64,000 nucleotides of DNA from Methanosarcina sp. UBA5 (GCF_002505485.1 NZ_DAVG01000082.1:13419-77418); one strand, 5' to 3'. Shown: positions 51,942-62,142, counted from the stretch's first letter. Notes: generated by a model from the letters alone, not told the origin. A program made the numbers and translations.

Positions 51942-53228
51942 ATGACAATCGTGGAAGATGCACAAAAAGGGATTATTACCGAAGAAATGAAGATTGTTGC
52001 AAAGGATGAAGGTCTTGACCCTGAATTCATCCGCCGTGGAGTTGCAGCCGGAAGAATTGTTATTCCAACCTCCCCATACAGGCAGGTAAAAATCTGCGGT
52101 ATAGGAGAAGGGCTCAGGACCAAGGTCAATGCATCCATTGGTGTGTCCTCGGATATTGTTGATGCAGACATGGAAGTTAAAAAAGCCCAGGCTGCCGAAG
52201 CTGCAGGTGCAGACACCCTTATGGAACTTGGAACTGGGGGAGACTTCCTTGCAATCAGGAAAAAGGTCATTGACAGCATTTCCCTTTCAGTCGGTTCAGT
52301 GCCTCTTTATCAGGCTTTTATTGAGGCCGCAAGAAAATACGGTTCAATCGTGGACATGACCGAAGAAGAACTCTTCAAGGCAACTGAAGACCAGGCAAAA
52401 CTCGGAACTAACTTTATGGCAATCCATACAGGGATTAATAATATCACCATGGACAGACTCAAAGCTCACGGTAGATATGGTGGTCTCTGTTCCCGTGGTG
52501 GCGCCTTCATGACTTCCTGGATGCTCCACAACGAAAAAGAAAATCCTCTTTATGAGCACTTTGATTACCTCATTGAAATCCTCAAGGAGCATGAAGTAGT
52601 CCTCTCTACTGGAAATGGAATGCGTGCAGGTGCAGTCCATGACGCAACCGACCGCGCCCAGATTCAGGAATTAATTATTAACGCCGAACTGGCCGATAAA
52701 GCCCACAAACAGGGTTTACAGGTCATTGTCGAAGGCCCTGGTCACGTTCCACTGGACCAGATTTCAACCAACGTAAGGCTTATGAAGGAAATGAGCGGCC
52801 ACAAGCCTTTCTACATGCTCGGTCCACTTGTAACTGACATCGCGCCCGGTTACGACCACATTGTAACTGCAATCGGAGCATCGGTTTCGGCTTCATATGG
52901 TTGTGATTTCCTCTGCTATGTAACTCCTGCAGAACACCTTGCTCTTCCAAACCTCGAAGATGTCATCACAGGCGTCAAGACCTCAAAGATTGCAGCTCAC
53001 GTAGGTGACATGGTAAAGTACCCTGACAGAGCAAGAGAACAGGACCTTGCTATGGGCAGAGCCAGAAGAGAACTTGACTGGGAAAAGATGTATTCCCTTG
53101 CAATCGACCCACAGCACGCAAGAGAAGTCAGGGCCAGCAGAGCGCCTGAAGACACAGATGCCTGCACAATGTGTGGTAACTTCTGTGCCCTCAAGATTGT
53201 CAACCAGAACTACAACCTCGCAAAATAA
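51942..53228 (+). CDS. thiC: Phosphomethylpyrimidine synthase
   Basis: A 428-residue radical-SAM enzyme that converts aminoimidazole ribotide into the thiamin pyrimidine. Diagnostic motifs are NASIGVSSD, FMAIHTGI, RGGAFMTSWM, EGPGHVPLDQI, SVSASYGCDFLCYVTPAEHL and the C-terminal cluster motif CTMCGNFCALKI (C-x2-C-x4-C). Full length for the archaeal type. A strong TATA box lies 100 bp upstream. Confidence 0.95.
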   Translation: MTIVEDAQKGIITEEMKIVAKDEGLDPEFIRRGVAAGRIVIPTSPYRQVKICGIGEGLRTKVNASIGVSSDIVDADMEVKKAQAAEAAGADTLMELGTGGDFLAIRKKVIDSISLSVGSVPLYQAFIEAARKYGSIVDMTEEELFKATEDQAKLGTNFMAIHTGINNITMDRLKAHGRYGGLCSRGGAFMTSWMLHNEKENPLYEHFDYLIEILKEHEVVLSTGNGMRAGAVHDATDRAQIQELIINAELADKAHKQGLQVIVEGPGHVPLDQISTNVRLMKEMSGHKPFYMLGPLVTDIAPGYDHIVTAIGASVSASYGCDFLCYVTPAEHLALPNLEDVITGVKTSKIAAHVGDMVKYPDRAREQDLAMGRARRELDWEKMYSLAIDPQHAREVRASRAPEDTDACTMCGNFCALKIVNQNYNLAK

Positions 53229-53545
53229 GCAGGTACAGTAAACTTTCAGAGTGAAGCCCTCGGGCTTTACTAATCATATCTTTTTTAAATGTCTTTCATG
53301 TTTTTGTTTTCACCTAATTTTTTTCTTTACTTTCTTTTTCAGTAAATTTCCATACTGTGCTCAACTCATACATTTTTATATTGTCTTGAAGCTCATCTTT
53401 TTGCCGTTCTGTCAGTTTAAAATCGATAACTTTTTACATTATTATCTTAAAAATATCGATAGTTATTCTTATTATTTTATTGAAGAATTGGAAAGATTTT
53501 TTACAAATCTGAATTGAAATTTTATTTTGTAAGGGTGGCGTTTTT
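53229..53545. other. T-rich spacer after thiC
   Basis: Oligo-T tracts (53285-53350) fit termination; the ribosome binding site GGGTGG at 53534 serves the next gene. Nothing else. Confidence 0.4.
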
Positions 53546-55603
53546 ATGAGACTAAAATCAGTTAAAGGGCTTGTTGCTCTCGGAATAGTTAAAGGGCTTA
53601 TTACTCTGGGGTTATTACTCTTTTTTTCAACGTTTTCCGAATGTGGTGCTTCTACAGAGGTTACGAATTCCTCTGAAACACTAAACATGGAACAACCGTT
53701 TGAAAAGCTTAATCCCGGTGAGGTTACGACTGAATGGAATAATTCATATCTATTCAGCAGCAGAGAAAATGCCTTAAAAGAACTTGAAACCTTAAAAAAG
53801 AAGCCAGAGGAACTAAACACAACTTTCCGTCCAGAGTTTGAAAATTTATCAGGGCCTGTTTTACTTGATTATCTGGAAGCTGATAAGGAATTTTCAAAAT
53901 TTACTGAAGTTCTGTACGTTTACGCATATACTCAGCTCAGTAAAAATGTAAGTGATCCGTTCTTTGCTTCTCTTCTTACGGACTCTCAGGATCTGCTTAC
54001 CGAATATGGGAAAGCCAACTCGTTTACAACCGTGAAATTGACCTCGCTCAATAAGGAAGAATGGGACAGACTCTTTTCCGAAGAGCCAAAACTTGAGGAG
54101 TACAGGCCTTATCTTGAAGCTAAGTATATGAGGTTTGCAGACCACAGGCCAATGAATGAATCTCAGGCCATATGCCTTACAGAACTCGAAAACCAGCGCA
54201 TGAAACTGGAGACTGAGGCTTTTTCAGAGATTACGAATAATGTCACGATGGCAGGAAATATAACACTTGAGAATGGGGAAGAATATTCAGTCAATTCCCA
54301 GTCTTACAATACTTTACTCTCAACTGATCAAAATCGGGAAAACAGAAAAAAATGTTATGAAAAGAGGTTTTACCACCTGAAAAACGAATCCGATTCCATG
54401 GCATCTCTCTATTCAGAAAAAGCCCGGCTTGACGATCTCGCTGCCAGAGAGTTGAACTACACAGATTACTATGACTACACTCTCTATAATGCCTATCTTA
54501 ACCGTACTCAGATTGATGAGATGAATACCGTTTTCAAAGAAAGAAAAGGTGTGTTTGAAAACTATAATGAGTTCAGGAAAAATAAACTCGGAGTTGAAAC
54601 GCTCAGACCATACGACCTTATGCTACAGTTGACAGACCAGCCTGGCAGGAATTATACATATGTGGAAGCTTTGCAGGAAATCCAGAAATCCTATTCCAGA
54701 ATGGATCCCCGTTTCAATGAAATCTTTTTAAAAATGGTAACCGGGAATTTCATAGATGTATATCCTGATCCTGAACATGGAAAGCAGCCAGGAGGTTACA
54801 CTTACGGATTATGTTCTTTGAAGTCTCCAGCTCTTGTATTTTTAAATTACAATGGTCTTATCAGCGACCAGAAGGAAATTACTCATGAACTGGGACATGG
54901 GATTAACTTCTACCTTATGGGTAACTTCGTCGATTTCCTCTACTGCTCAGGTCCTATTTATGAAATGGAGGTCCCTTCCACTTTCAACGAAGAACTTTTT
55001 GTTGATTACGTGGTTCAAAATTCCGATAAAGAAACCGCAGTTAATGTTCTCTCCCAGCATATAGGGGAATATCAGAACTACCTTACTCGCCAGCCTATGA
55101 TTACGGAATTTGAATATAAAGCCCACAAGCTCTGTGCTGAAAATGGGACAGCTAGCGGAGCCGACCTCAATGCGATCTGGACAAACCTCTCTAAAGAGTA
55201 TGGTAGCGACTCGGTCGAATATTATAATAAGGATTCTGCGGAATGGGCCTATATTAACCATATTTACTTAGCAACCAATTATTATACCTTCAACTATGCA
55301 GTTTCAAAGGCAATAACTCTCTCCCTTTTCAAACAGTATAAGGAAGACCCGGAAACTTTCAACAAAAACTACATTGCTTACCTCTCAGCAGGTTCGACAA
55401 TGCCGCCTGAAGAAAAACTCAAAAAATATTTTGGGATCGAAATCAACAGGCAGCTTTTTGAAGATGCAATGGATGTTGTTGAGGCGAGAATTCAGGAACT
55501 CAATAAACTGGAAGCAGAAAAGAGTGTAAATAAGTCTGATTCTGCCGTAAAAAGTCTGGAGATGTCTGGATTTTTTTGGGTAAGTGGATATAAAAACAAA
55601 TGA
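53546..55603 (+). CDS. Secreted M3-family oligoendopeptidase
   Basis: A 685-residue zinc metallopeptidase. An N-terminal hydrophobic segment (LVALGIVKGLITLGLLLFF) acts as a signal or anchor. The catalytic H447-E-L-G-H451 motif in EITHELGHGINFYL is followed by third-ligand Glu475 in EMEVPSTFNE, both typical of M3/PepF. Many Asn-Xaa-Ser/Thr sites fit an extracellular, N-glycosylated protein. It probably degrades peptides outside the cell. Stands alone. Confidence 0.88.
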   Translation: MRLKSVKGLVALGIVKGLITLGLLLFFSTFSECGASTEVTNSSETLNMEQPFEKLNPGEVTTEWNNSYLFSSRENALKELETLKKKPEELNTTFRPEFENLSGPVLLDYLEADKEFSKFTEVLYVYAYTQLSKNVSDPFFASLLTDSQDLLTEYGKANSFTTVKLTSLNKEEWDRLFSEEPKLEEYRPYLEAKYMRFADHRPMNESQAICLTELENQRMKLETEAFSEITNNVTMAGNITLENGEEYSVNSQSYNTLLSTDQNRENRKKCYEKRFYHLKNESDSMASLYSEKARLDDLAARELNYTDYYDYTLYNAYLNRTQIDEMNTVFKERKGVFENYNEFRKNKLGVETLRPYDLMLQLTDQPGRNYTYVEALQEIQKSYSRMDPRFNEIFLKMVTGNFIDVYPDPEHGKQPGGYTYGLCSLKSPALVFLNYNGLISDQKEITHELGHGINFYLMGNFVDFLYCSGPIYEMEVPSTFNEELFVDYVVQNSDKETAVNVLSQHIGEYQNYLTRQPMITEFEYKAHKLCAENGTASGADLNAIWTNLSKEYGSDSVEYYNKDSAEWAYINHIYLATNYYTFNYAVSKAITLSLFKQYKEDPETFNKNYIAYLSAGSTMPPEEKLKKYFGIEINRQLFEDAMDVVEARIQELNKLEAEKSVNKSDSAVKSLEMSGFFWVSGYKNK

Positions 55604-55852
55604 ACTTGAATATTTCAGGTAAAACACTTTTAATGCTTCAGATAAAACGCTTGAGGGTGTTCGCAGGTACTTAAGTGCCCTTAACCTTCAGTTTCTTTTT
55701 TACAGGAAGATTTCTCCCAAGTTATTTTCCATCTGTTAAAAACTACCCTGTTTAGCGAACTGTATTATTTTGGTCGTTGAATAAAGATTTCTATCAGAAA
55801 CGATACAGTTATCTGCAACAGATCTACAACCGCGTTTCTGGAGGCGAACAAA
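55604..55852. other. Spacer
   Basis: No gene; near-palindromic stretches (TTCAGGTAAAACACTTTTAATG and TTCAGATAAAACGCTTGAGG) form a short direct repeat at 55615-55655. Confidence 0.3.
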
Positions 55853-56323
55853 ATGTATTACGATATAATCAAATCTCCAATCGGTTCCATTCTTCTTGCA
55901 GGGAATGAAAAAGGGCTGAAACATCTTATTTTTCTGAAAGGTAAGAAGAAAATAGAAATCCCTGTTGGCTGGATAGAAGATAAAGAATTTTTCAGGGAGG
56001 CTGCCAGGCAGCTTGAAGCTTATTTTTCCGGGAAACTCCAATCTTTTGACCTGAAACTGGCTCCCGAGGGAACGGAGTTTCAAAAATCAGTCTGGAAAGC
56101 TTTATGCGAAATCCCCTACGGGGAAACCCGAACTTATAAAGAGATAGCTGTATCTATTCGAAAGCCAAAGGCTTATAGAGCTGTGGGGCTTGCAAATAAC
56201 CGGAATCCGATTGCGATAATTATCCCCTGCCACAGGGTAATAGGCTCAGACGGAAAGCTTACAGGCTATGCGAGTGGGCTGGATATAAAGGAATTTTTAC
56301 TGCGACTTGAAGACGGTTGCTGA
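55853..56323 (+). CDS. ogt: O6-methylguanine-DNA methyltransferase
   Basis: A 156-residue suicide repair protein. The acceptor cysteine lies in IIPCHRVIGSDGKLTGYA; the helix-turn-helix segment is IPYGETRTYKEIAVSIRKPK followed by AVGLANNRNP (arginine-finger and Asn hinge). Full length for the Ogt type. AGGCG upstream of the ATG. Confidence 0.94.
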   Translation: MYYDIIKSPIGSILLAGNEKGLKHLIFLKGKKKIEIPVGWIEDKEFFREAARQLEAYFSGKLQSFDLKLAPEGTEFQKSVWKALCEIPYGETRTYKEIAVSIRKPKAYRAVGLANNRNPIAIIIPCHRVIGSDGKLTGYASGLDIKEFLLRLEDGC

Positions 56324-56465
56324 GGGATTTTTAGTATTATAATATATTACAATTAAGAAAAATTTAATACCGATAACATTTATAAAATCTTATATTATTT
56401 TCAGAAAGAACACATATAGTTCATTTTCGATACGGAACAAACGATAAGAATGCTAATATTTTGAA

Positions 56466-57338
56466 ATGGTTGGCGATGTTGTGGATAAAGCGATAGTTAC
56501 TGAGAGTTTATCTAAAAAATATGGTAACTTCGAAGCTGTGAAGGATATTTCGCTCAGTATCAAAAAAGGAACTATATTCGGACTTCTGGGCCCAAACGGA
56601 GCAGGAAAATCCACTACTATTAAGATTCTTACCTGTCAGTTTCCTCCTACCTCTGGTACTGCATACATTGGAGGATTAAACACTGTATTGGATGCAGTAG
56701 ATATAAAAAAGAAAATTGGAGTTGTTTTTGAGTCTCAAAACCTGTATGAAGAATTATCGGTTTATGAAAACCTCAACTTCTTCCGCCGGTTATACAATTC
56801 TCCGAAAGAAAGAATAAGTGAAGTACTGAAGGCAGTAGGAATGGAAAGGCATCAGAAAAACAAAGTAAAGACTTTTTCAAAAGGCATGAAACAAAAGATA
56901 ATGATTTCTCGGGCCCTACTCAATGATCCCGAGGTTTTATTTATGGATGAGCCCGGAAGTGGATTGGACCCACGTTCGGCAAGGGAAATAAGGCAAATGA
57001 TTCTTGGCCTTAAAGAACAGGGCAAAACAATCCTCATAACGACACATAATATGGAAGAAGCAGATTTCTTATGCGACTATCTGGCTATCATACATAAAGG
57101 CTCTATAATAGCTATGGACACACCTACAAATCTGAAAAAAAGATATGGGGAGGATGTTTTGATGATCAAGACTGTAAAAGGAGATATTTACGAGTCGCCT
57201 CTAAATACAAAAGCCAGTAGCGACATTTTTGAGAAACTCTCCGGAAATAATCAAATATCCCTTGTACATTCAAAAGAGGCTACAATTGAAGATGTTTTCA
57301 TAAAACTAACCGGGGAGAAATTGACTGATGAATCTTAA
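56466..57338 (+). CDS. ABC-2 transporter ATP-binding protein
   Basis: A 290-residue ATPase: Walker A GPNGAGKST, Q-loop ESQNLY, signature FSKGMKQKI, Walker B LFMDEPGSGLDP, switch TTHN, and the ABC-2-type C-terminal extension. It overlaps the permease by 11 bases. The substrate (drug, lipid or glycan) cannot be told. Confidence 0.9.
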   Translation: MVGDVVDKAIVTESLSKKYGNFEAVKDISLSIKKGTIFGLLGPNGAGKSTTIKILTCQFPPTSGTAYIGGLNTVLDAVDIKKKIGVVFESQNLYEELSVYENLNFFRRLYNSPKERISEVLKAVGMERHQKNKVKTFSKGMKQKIMISRALLNDPEVLFMDEPGSGLDPRSAREIRQMILGLKEQGKTILITTHNMEEADFLCDYLAIIHKGSIIAMDTPTNLKKRYGEDVLMIKTVKGDIYESPLNTKASSDIFEKLSGNNQISLVHSKEATIEDVFIKLTGEKLTDES

Positions 57339-58371
57339 TGTTGTACTGGCTATCTTTAGAAAGGACTTAATATCATCAGTAAAAAGCAAGAACTTATTGA
57401 TAATACTATTAACTCCGATTTTTTTGTCTCTTCTTTTTAACTCCACTATTTCATTGACTGATAATGTCGCAGTACCTATTTCAGTTTATGATGAAGGGTC
57501 CAGTGCCGATTTTATTGAATATCTAAGTTCGAGAGGTAATTATGACATAATTACTGCAGACTCTGCGGATAAATCCGAAGAGTTACTTTATAATCAAAAA
57601 GTTGCAGCTATTATGCTTGTGCCAGAAGGCTTCAGTGCCGATATAAAAAACGGATTAACTCCTTCCCTGAATATCATTGTCAACCCTTATGAGGCAAAAT
57701 CAGTCGTATTTTTACAAACTTATAAAGATATCATCATGGACTTTGCAGGACAGAAGTATCCAGTGAATATCACCTTAAATTCGCTCCCTGGAGACCTGCA
57801 GTCTAGGTTCAACATCCCTGTGTGGATTATGTTTACCGTAATATTTGTTGGAATGATGGTTTTACCCAATACGCTGACCACAGAGAAAGAGAAAAAAACC
57901 CTTGATGCAATACTTGTGTCACCAGCTTCGGAAAAAGATGTGATTTATGGTAAGTCGTTTTTTGGACTATTTCTAACAATAATCATATCCCTAGTTATAA
58001 TTATTATAAACAGAGGTTTCGTCGGAAACTTCCTATCGGTCACAGTTTTTATAATTCTCGGTTCTACAGTATTCACAGGCCTTGGGCTTCTGATTGCCAG
58101 TTACGCTGATAATTACTCTTCTGCATCTATACTTTCCACTGTTTGCATGGCACCCCTGATTTTACTGGCTCTGCTGGCCGATTTATCCCAAGAGATTGGG
58201 TATATTTCCCATCTCGTACCAAGCACCTACGTGTTTTACGGCATAAAAAGTGCTATGTTGAATAACTCCGGAATCTCTGATCTTTATCCTGAAGTTGGAA
58301 TCCTTCTTATATTTAATATTCTTGTATATGTGCTGACATTTCGTGTTCTTAAGAAGAAGAAATATATATGA
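57328..58371 (+). CDS. ABC-2-type permease
   Basis: A 347-residue export permease: an N-terminal transmembrane helix, a large extracytoplasmic segment (about 45-165), then five or six helices, one carrying the ABC-2 motif TTEKEKKTLDAILVSPASEK. Works with the overlapping ATPase gene. Confidence 0.88.
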   Translation: MNLNVVLAIFRKDLISSVKSKNLLIILLTPIFLSLLFNSTISLTDNVAVPISVYDEGSSADFIEYLSSRGNYDIITADSADKSEELLYNQKVAAIMLVPEGFSADIKNGLTPSLNIIVNPYEAKSVVFLQTYKDIIMDFAGQKYPVNITLNSLPGDLQSRFNIPVWIMFTVIFVGMMVLPNTLTTEKEKKTLDAILVSPASEKDVIYGKSFFGLFLTIIISLVIIIINRGFVGNFLSVTVFIILGSTVFTGLGLLIASYADNYSSASILSTVCMAPLILLALLADLSQEIGYISHLVPSTYVFYGIKSAMLNNSGISDLYPEVGILLIFNILVYVLTFRVLKKKKYI

Positions 58372-58863
58372 ACTTTCGATCAGGCTTTGCAAAAAGATTT
58401 TGTAATCATGCCTGGGATGTAGTTTTTTAGAATTCACACCAAGATTACATCACAAAAATATACTTTTGGAGAAAACAGTACTGAATATTAAAACAAGCTC
58501 AAGAACCGGATATATAGATCGATACGGGAATCTTATATCTGGGCAAAACCTCCTTTTCCTCCCCACCCTGCTGAGGAGTTCTGCCGATGTAAAAAAGGAG
58601 AAAATGCATTATCTTTATGACAGGTGCCCGATTTGATAAAGAAATTTGATAAAGAAAAAGGTTTCAGGCTGCTCCAGGAAAATGTAAAAGCTTTTCCCGA
58701 AATAATCAGTTTGCCTCTGAAAAAATATTCACCAGGACCCTGTGCACTCAGATCCCACTGAAACAGAGAAAATTCATTTATTTATCATAGAATTGCGCAA
58801 TTTTAATTATTTCAGCTTTTCTTGAGATAGACAGGGTTCAGTGCTGAATCTCAGCCCAGTTGC
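58372..58863. other. Convergent intergenic region, nothing recognised
   Basis: About 490 bp between converging genes. A TATA-like GATATATAGATC near 58508 and a short direct repeat TTTGATAAAGAAA occur, but no coding frame I can support. Confidence 0.3.
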
Positions 58864-60405
58864 TTACCGCCGTAACGGAGTTGAAACATTCTTCGAGAGA
58901 TTCTGCGATACATTTATCAAGAGATGAAGGTCTCTATAAGGCATGCAGATACCCCCTTCCAATATGTCCTTTTCGTCTTCTTTATAGAGCGAAAATGCAA
59001 GCATCATGTGCGTTCCCACGAAGGGAGGAGTTATAGTAACAGCTTTCTCCAAGGTTTCGTTGTCTTCGATGCGTATATTTTTCCAGTCAGCCGATATAGG
59101 TAGAAGCGTATCTTCGAGCTTGACTTCCATTGTATAGTTTACAGGCTTCTGCTCATGGTTTGTAATTCCCACGATTACGGTTCCATTCTCACCGAGTACG
59201 TAGTCGGTAGGGTAATTCTCAGCTGTTCCATCAGGTCCTAGAATGTAGAATTCAGTAAAAGGCTCCTTTAAAGACTCCTCATCCAGAATATCAACTTCGG
59301 TAGAAGGTTCTTTAAAAGACTCCGCGATTTTCAGCATCTCGGTTTTTTCAAGAGACCCGATTAGATTTATTTCAACTCCTCCGAGCTCCCACTGTAACAT
59401 CTTCGTGTCTCCAAATTCATTAAGGTATTTTCCTTCCTTTCCATTGATGCTGATTTTCTCAGCTCCTTCCATGAAAGAATTTTCTTTAGACTTATTTTCA
59501 TAGACAGTTTCTATTACATCAAAGTTTTCAGCTCCTTTCTGGTAGCTAAGAATTACGGTTTCTGAACCCTGACCTTCAGCGGCTCTATCACCTTCCTCAG
59601 ATATCATTGTCGAGTTAAGCATGTAGCCGTCCGGCATATATTCTGGGACAAGGATCTCAAAGCTTGCTTGTTGTCTGGCTTCTTCAAGGCTCAGGTTGTC
59701 GGGGACTTTAAGTTCTTCGTCCATGTCAAGAGTTTCTACTTTTGCCCCTTCGGGAATCTCAAATTTGAATTCAGAATCCGGGATCCCAGTATTTATTTTC
59801 AAGTCACGTATTTCCACTTCTGTTATCAGGTTTCCTTTATTGTTATAAATACTGGACTTAAGCACCATCCATGTCTCTCTGTCAATCCATATTTTCGTTC
59901 GAGAAGCTAGTTCTGACCCGTTTTCTTTGACTTTTGGTCTGGCTTCAAGGACATACGCACTTCTTCCATCCACCTCTTCCACTCCAAGCATGGAAACCTC
60001 ACTTTCATTCACGAAATTACCTATGATACTGACAAAATCTTTCTCCGTTAAGAGTGGTTCTTCGGGCAGTTCCATTTTCGTGACAGTATTTGTTTCAGCG
60101 CTATAACTCCATACGAACTCCCCGTCAGAAACTGATTCGAATTCTTTTCCTTCCTCCACGCCAAACGTCTTCATCAGGTCAGGCTTTTTATACATTATCT
60201 GGATTTCGTCTTCCAGATCTTTTCCCCCGTTGACGTATGTTGTCGTATGTATTGTGCCGGAATAATCTTCAAGGCTGGCTTCTTTTTCCTGCATTTTTGC
60301 TACAATCTCTTCTGCGCTCATTTTTTCCTCGCACCCCGATGCAAGAAGAGCTAGACTTATTAGAATCAGTATAACTAATTTCTTTATGTACATCATTCTT
60401 CTCAC
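58864..60405 (-). CDS. Secreted lipoprotein with LolA-like, DUF4367-like and DUF1616-like domains
   Basis: A 513-residue lipoprotein. The signal ends in lipobox LLASGC, and lipidation at that Cys is predicted. Residues about 25-220 resemble the LolA/DUF2092 lipid-carrier fold (MQEKEASLEDYSGTIHTTTY ... WIDRETWMVLKSSIYNNKG). Residues about 245-365 resemble DUF4367 (FEILVPEYMPDGYMLNSTMI), and residues about 375-470 match DUF1616 (FYILGPDGTAENYPTDY, VLGENGTVIVGITNHEQKP). Probably surface-anchored and involved in lipid or envelope handling. GTG 60405 has GGAG upstream; ATG 60396 is possible. Confidence 0.8.
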   Translation of the reverse strand: MRRMMYIKKLVILILISLALLASGCEEKMSAEEIVAKMQEKEASLEDYSGTIHTTTYVNGGKDLEDEIQIMYKKPDLMKTFGVEEGKEFESVSDGEFVWSYSAETNTVTKMELPEEPLLTEKDFVSIIGNFVNESEVSMLGVEEVDGRSAYVLEARPKVKENGSELASRTKIWIDRETWMVLKSSIYNNKGNLITEVEIRDLKINTGIPDSEFKFEIPEGAKVETLDMDEELKVPDNLSLEEARQQASFEILVPEYMPDGYMLNSTMISEEGDRAAEGQGSETVILSYQKGAENFDVIETVYENKSKENSFMEGAEKISINGKEGKYLNEFGDTKMLQWELGGVEINLIGSLEKTEMLKIAESFKEPSTEVDILDEESLKEPFTEFYILGPDGTAENYPTDYVLGENGTVIVGITNHEQKPVNYTMEVKLEDTLLPISADWKNIRIEDNETLEKAVTITPPFVGTHMMLAFSLYKEDEKDILEGGICMPYRDLHLLINVSQNLSKNVSTPLRR

Positions 60406-60516
60406 GGCGTCTCCAATTTTCCAAAAAATTTTTATTGTTGGCCTTTACTTTTTCACATCTTTATATAATTTTCCAGGCCTGTATATTATAAAATAGAAAA
60501 AAACCGAGTGATATTT

Positions 60517-61305
60517 ATGAGTTTAATTTCCCTCACTACCGATTTTGGAGACCTTTATCCCGCAGCCATGAAAGCCGTTATTCTGGGAATAAACCCGGCT
60601 GTACAGATTGTTGATATCACCCATTCCATCCGTCAGGCCGGAATCCGGGAAGGGGCTTTTGCTCTCTATTCCCTTGTTCGATATTTCTCACAGGGGACCG
60701 TACATATTGGCGTTGTCGATCCCGGAGTTGGGACTTCCCGCCGCGCTATTGCTATTAAAGCGGGCCGTGCAGGAGAAGAACAATTTTTTGTCGGCCCTGA
60801 TAACGGGCTCCTTATCCCTGCAGCTCGCCGCCTTGGCGAAATTGAAGTATACGAAATTACAAATCCTGAACTTACGCTTAAATCAGGAATTTCTGCAACT
60901 TTCCACGGCAGGGATATTTTTGCGCCTGCAGGGGCTCATCTCTCAAAAGGCACAGCTATCGAGGCAGTTGGGCCGAGAATCTCGGATTTTGTGAACCTCG
61001 ATTTCGAAAATTACGGAATTGACGGCCCCTTCCTTGTCGGAGAAGTTATTTTTGCAGACAGTTTTGGAAATGTAATCACCAATATCCCGGAAGAAGAAGT
61101 TTTAAAGTTCTCTACCTTTGGCTCACAGATGGAAGTAAACGGCAGAAGAGTGTCCTTTGTTCAGACCTATGGTTTTGTCGGGCAAGAAAAGCCCCTTGCC
61201 CTAATAGGCAGTCACAGCTTCCTAGAAATTGCTGTAAATAAAGGAAACGCTGCGCGTCAGTTCGGACTTAAAAGTGGGGATCAGGTCGTAGTAAAGACTG
61301 TATAA
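60517..61305 (+). CDS. SAM hydrolase/hydroxide adenosyltransferase (DUF62 family)
   Basis: A 262-residue enzyme that cleaves S-adenosylmethionine to adenosine and methionine using hydroxide. Motifs: SLTTDFGD, IVDITHSI, GVVDPGVGTSRRAIAI, VGPDNGLLIPA, FHGRDIFAPAGAHL and DSFGNVITNI, which form the trimeric active site of the fluorinase/DUF62 family. The start ATG at 60517 has GAGTGAT upstream; an earlier in-frame GTG is unlikely. Confidence 0.92.
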   Translation: MSLISLTTDFGDLYPAAMKAVILGINPAVQIVDITHSIRQAGIREGAFALYSLVRYFSQGTVHIGVVDPGVGTSRRAIAIKAGRAGEEQFFVGPDNGLLIPAARRLGEIEVYEITNPELTLKSGISATFHGRDIFAPAGAHLSKGTAIEAVGPRISDFVNLDFENYGIDGPFLVGEVIFADSFGNVITNIPEEEVLKFSTFGSQMEVNGRRVSFVQTYGFVGQEKPLALIGSHSFLEIAVNKGNAARQFGLKSGDQVVVKTV

Positions 61306-61374
61306 ATAATGGCTGTGTGAACTGCCCTAAGCTGAAGACTTAATGACTTCCTGAGTCATCCTTTCAAATGCCCC

Positions 61375-61730
61375 GGTGATACAAATCCTGAAATAATAAA
61401 TGCTGCTGCCTATTCTCGGGGAACTCTCAGAGCTGAAAAAGCAATAGACGCTCTTCTGGGAATGCTGGTCGAAGAAGATTCCGAACCCGAATAACTGCAG
61501 TTTATGCCCTGGGAACCATAGGCAGCCGAAAAGCCGTTGATGCTCTTCTTGAAACTCTCAACGACAGCAATCCCTGGGTCAGGCGGTATGCCGCAGAAGC
61601 CCTCGCAAAAATCGGTGATCAAAAAGCAACCGCTCCCCTTGTCAAAAACTTAAACGATCCTGACCCTGAAGTCAGGTGGGCTACAGCTGAAGCTTTAAGG
61701 GTACTGGAAAGCAAAATTCCGGCTAAATAA
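61375..61730 (+). pseudogene. Truncated, frameshifted HEAT-repeat protein
   Basis: Two plus-strand frames join into HEAT/PBS-lyase-type repeats: AEKAIDALLGMLVEEDSE in one, then AVYALGTIGSRKAVDALLET, LNDSNPWVRRYAAEALAKIG and LNDPDPEVRWATAEALRVLE in the other, separated by a frameshift near 61487. No start codon remains, so both the 5' end and the reading frame are lost. Confidence 0.8.
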
Positions 61731-62091
61731 AAACATTTTGAGTTAAAAAGCCCTTTTTCAGGTATAAATCCATATTAAAGGGCTATTTCCCCTTATTTTA
61801 ACTTTTGTCCCATTAATGGCATATTTCTCCCTGATACACAGGTAGTTAAGTGCGAGTGAGCAGAAAATCTCTATTTTACTCCTGGTTTTTCCGTTGTAAT
61901 CTTTGGGAACTTCAACAAATTTATGTATCGATTTTCAATAAGTGATTAACCGAATTAGCTGTCTTAATAGCTCCAAATACACAATATATGGCTTTAAGAG
62001 CAACAACATCAGGAATTGCCGATCAGAGAACCGCAAATCACAGTCAGAGCATTACAACTGAAAATTCAATCTCTTTTAAAGAGTAAATAAT
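61731..62091. other. AT-rich intergenic region
   Basis: A T-rich stretch after the pseudogene and a possible promoter (AATACACAATATATGG near 61976). No gene. Confidence 0.35.
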
Positions 62092-62113
62092 ATATTGTAT
62101 TATACAATATTGT
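62092..62113. promoter_or_regulatory. Operator-like palindromes before the EACC1/caspase pair
   Basis: ATATTGTA pairs with TACAATAT across a 3-base spacer, and ACAATATTGT at 62104-62113 is itself a perfect palindrome. The site lies 30 bp before the ATG at 62143, where a repressor would block transcription. Confidence 0.45.
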
Positions 62114-62142
62114 AATTCTTGGTAATGTGGAGCTGTTAGCCG

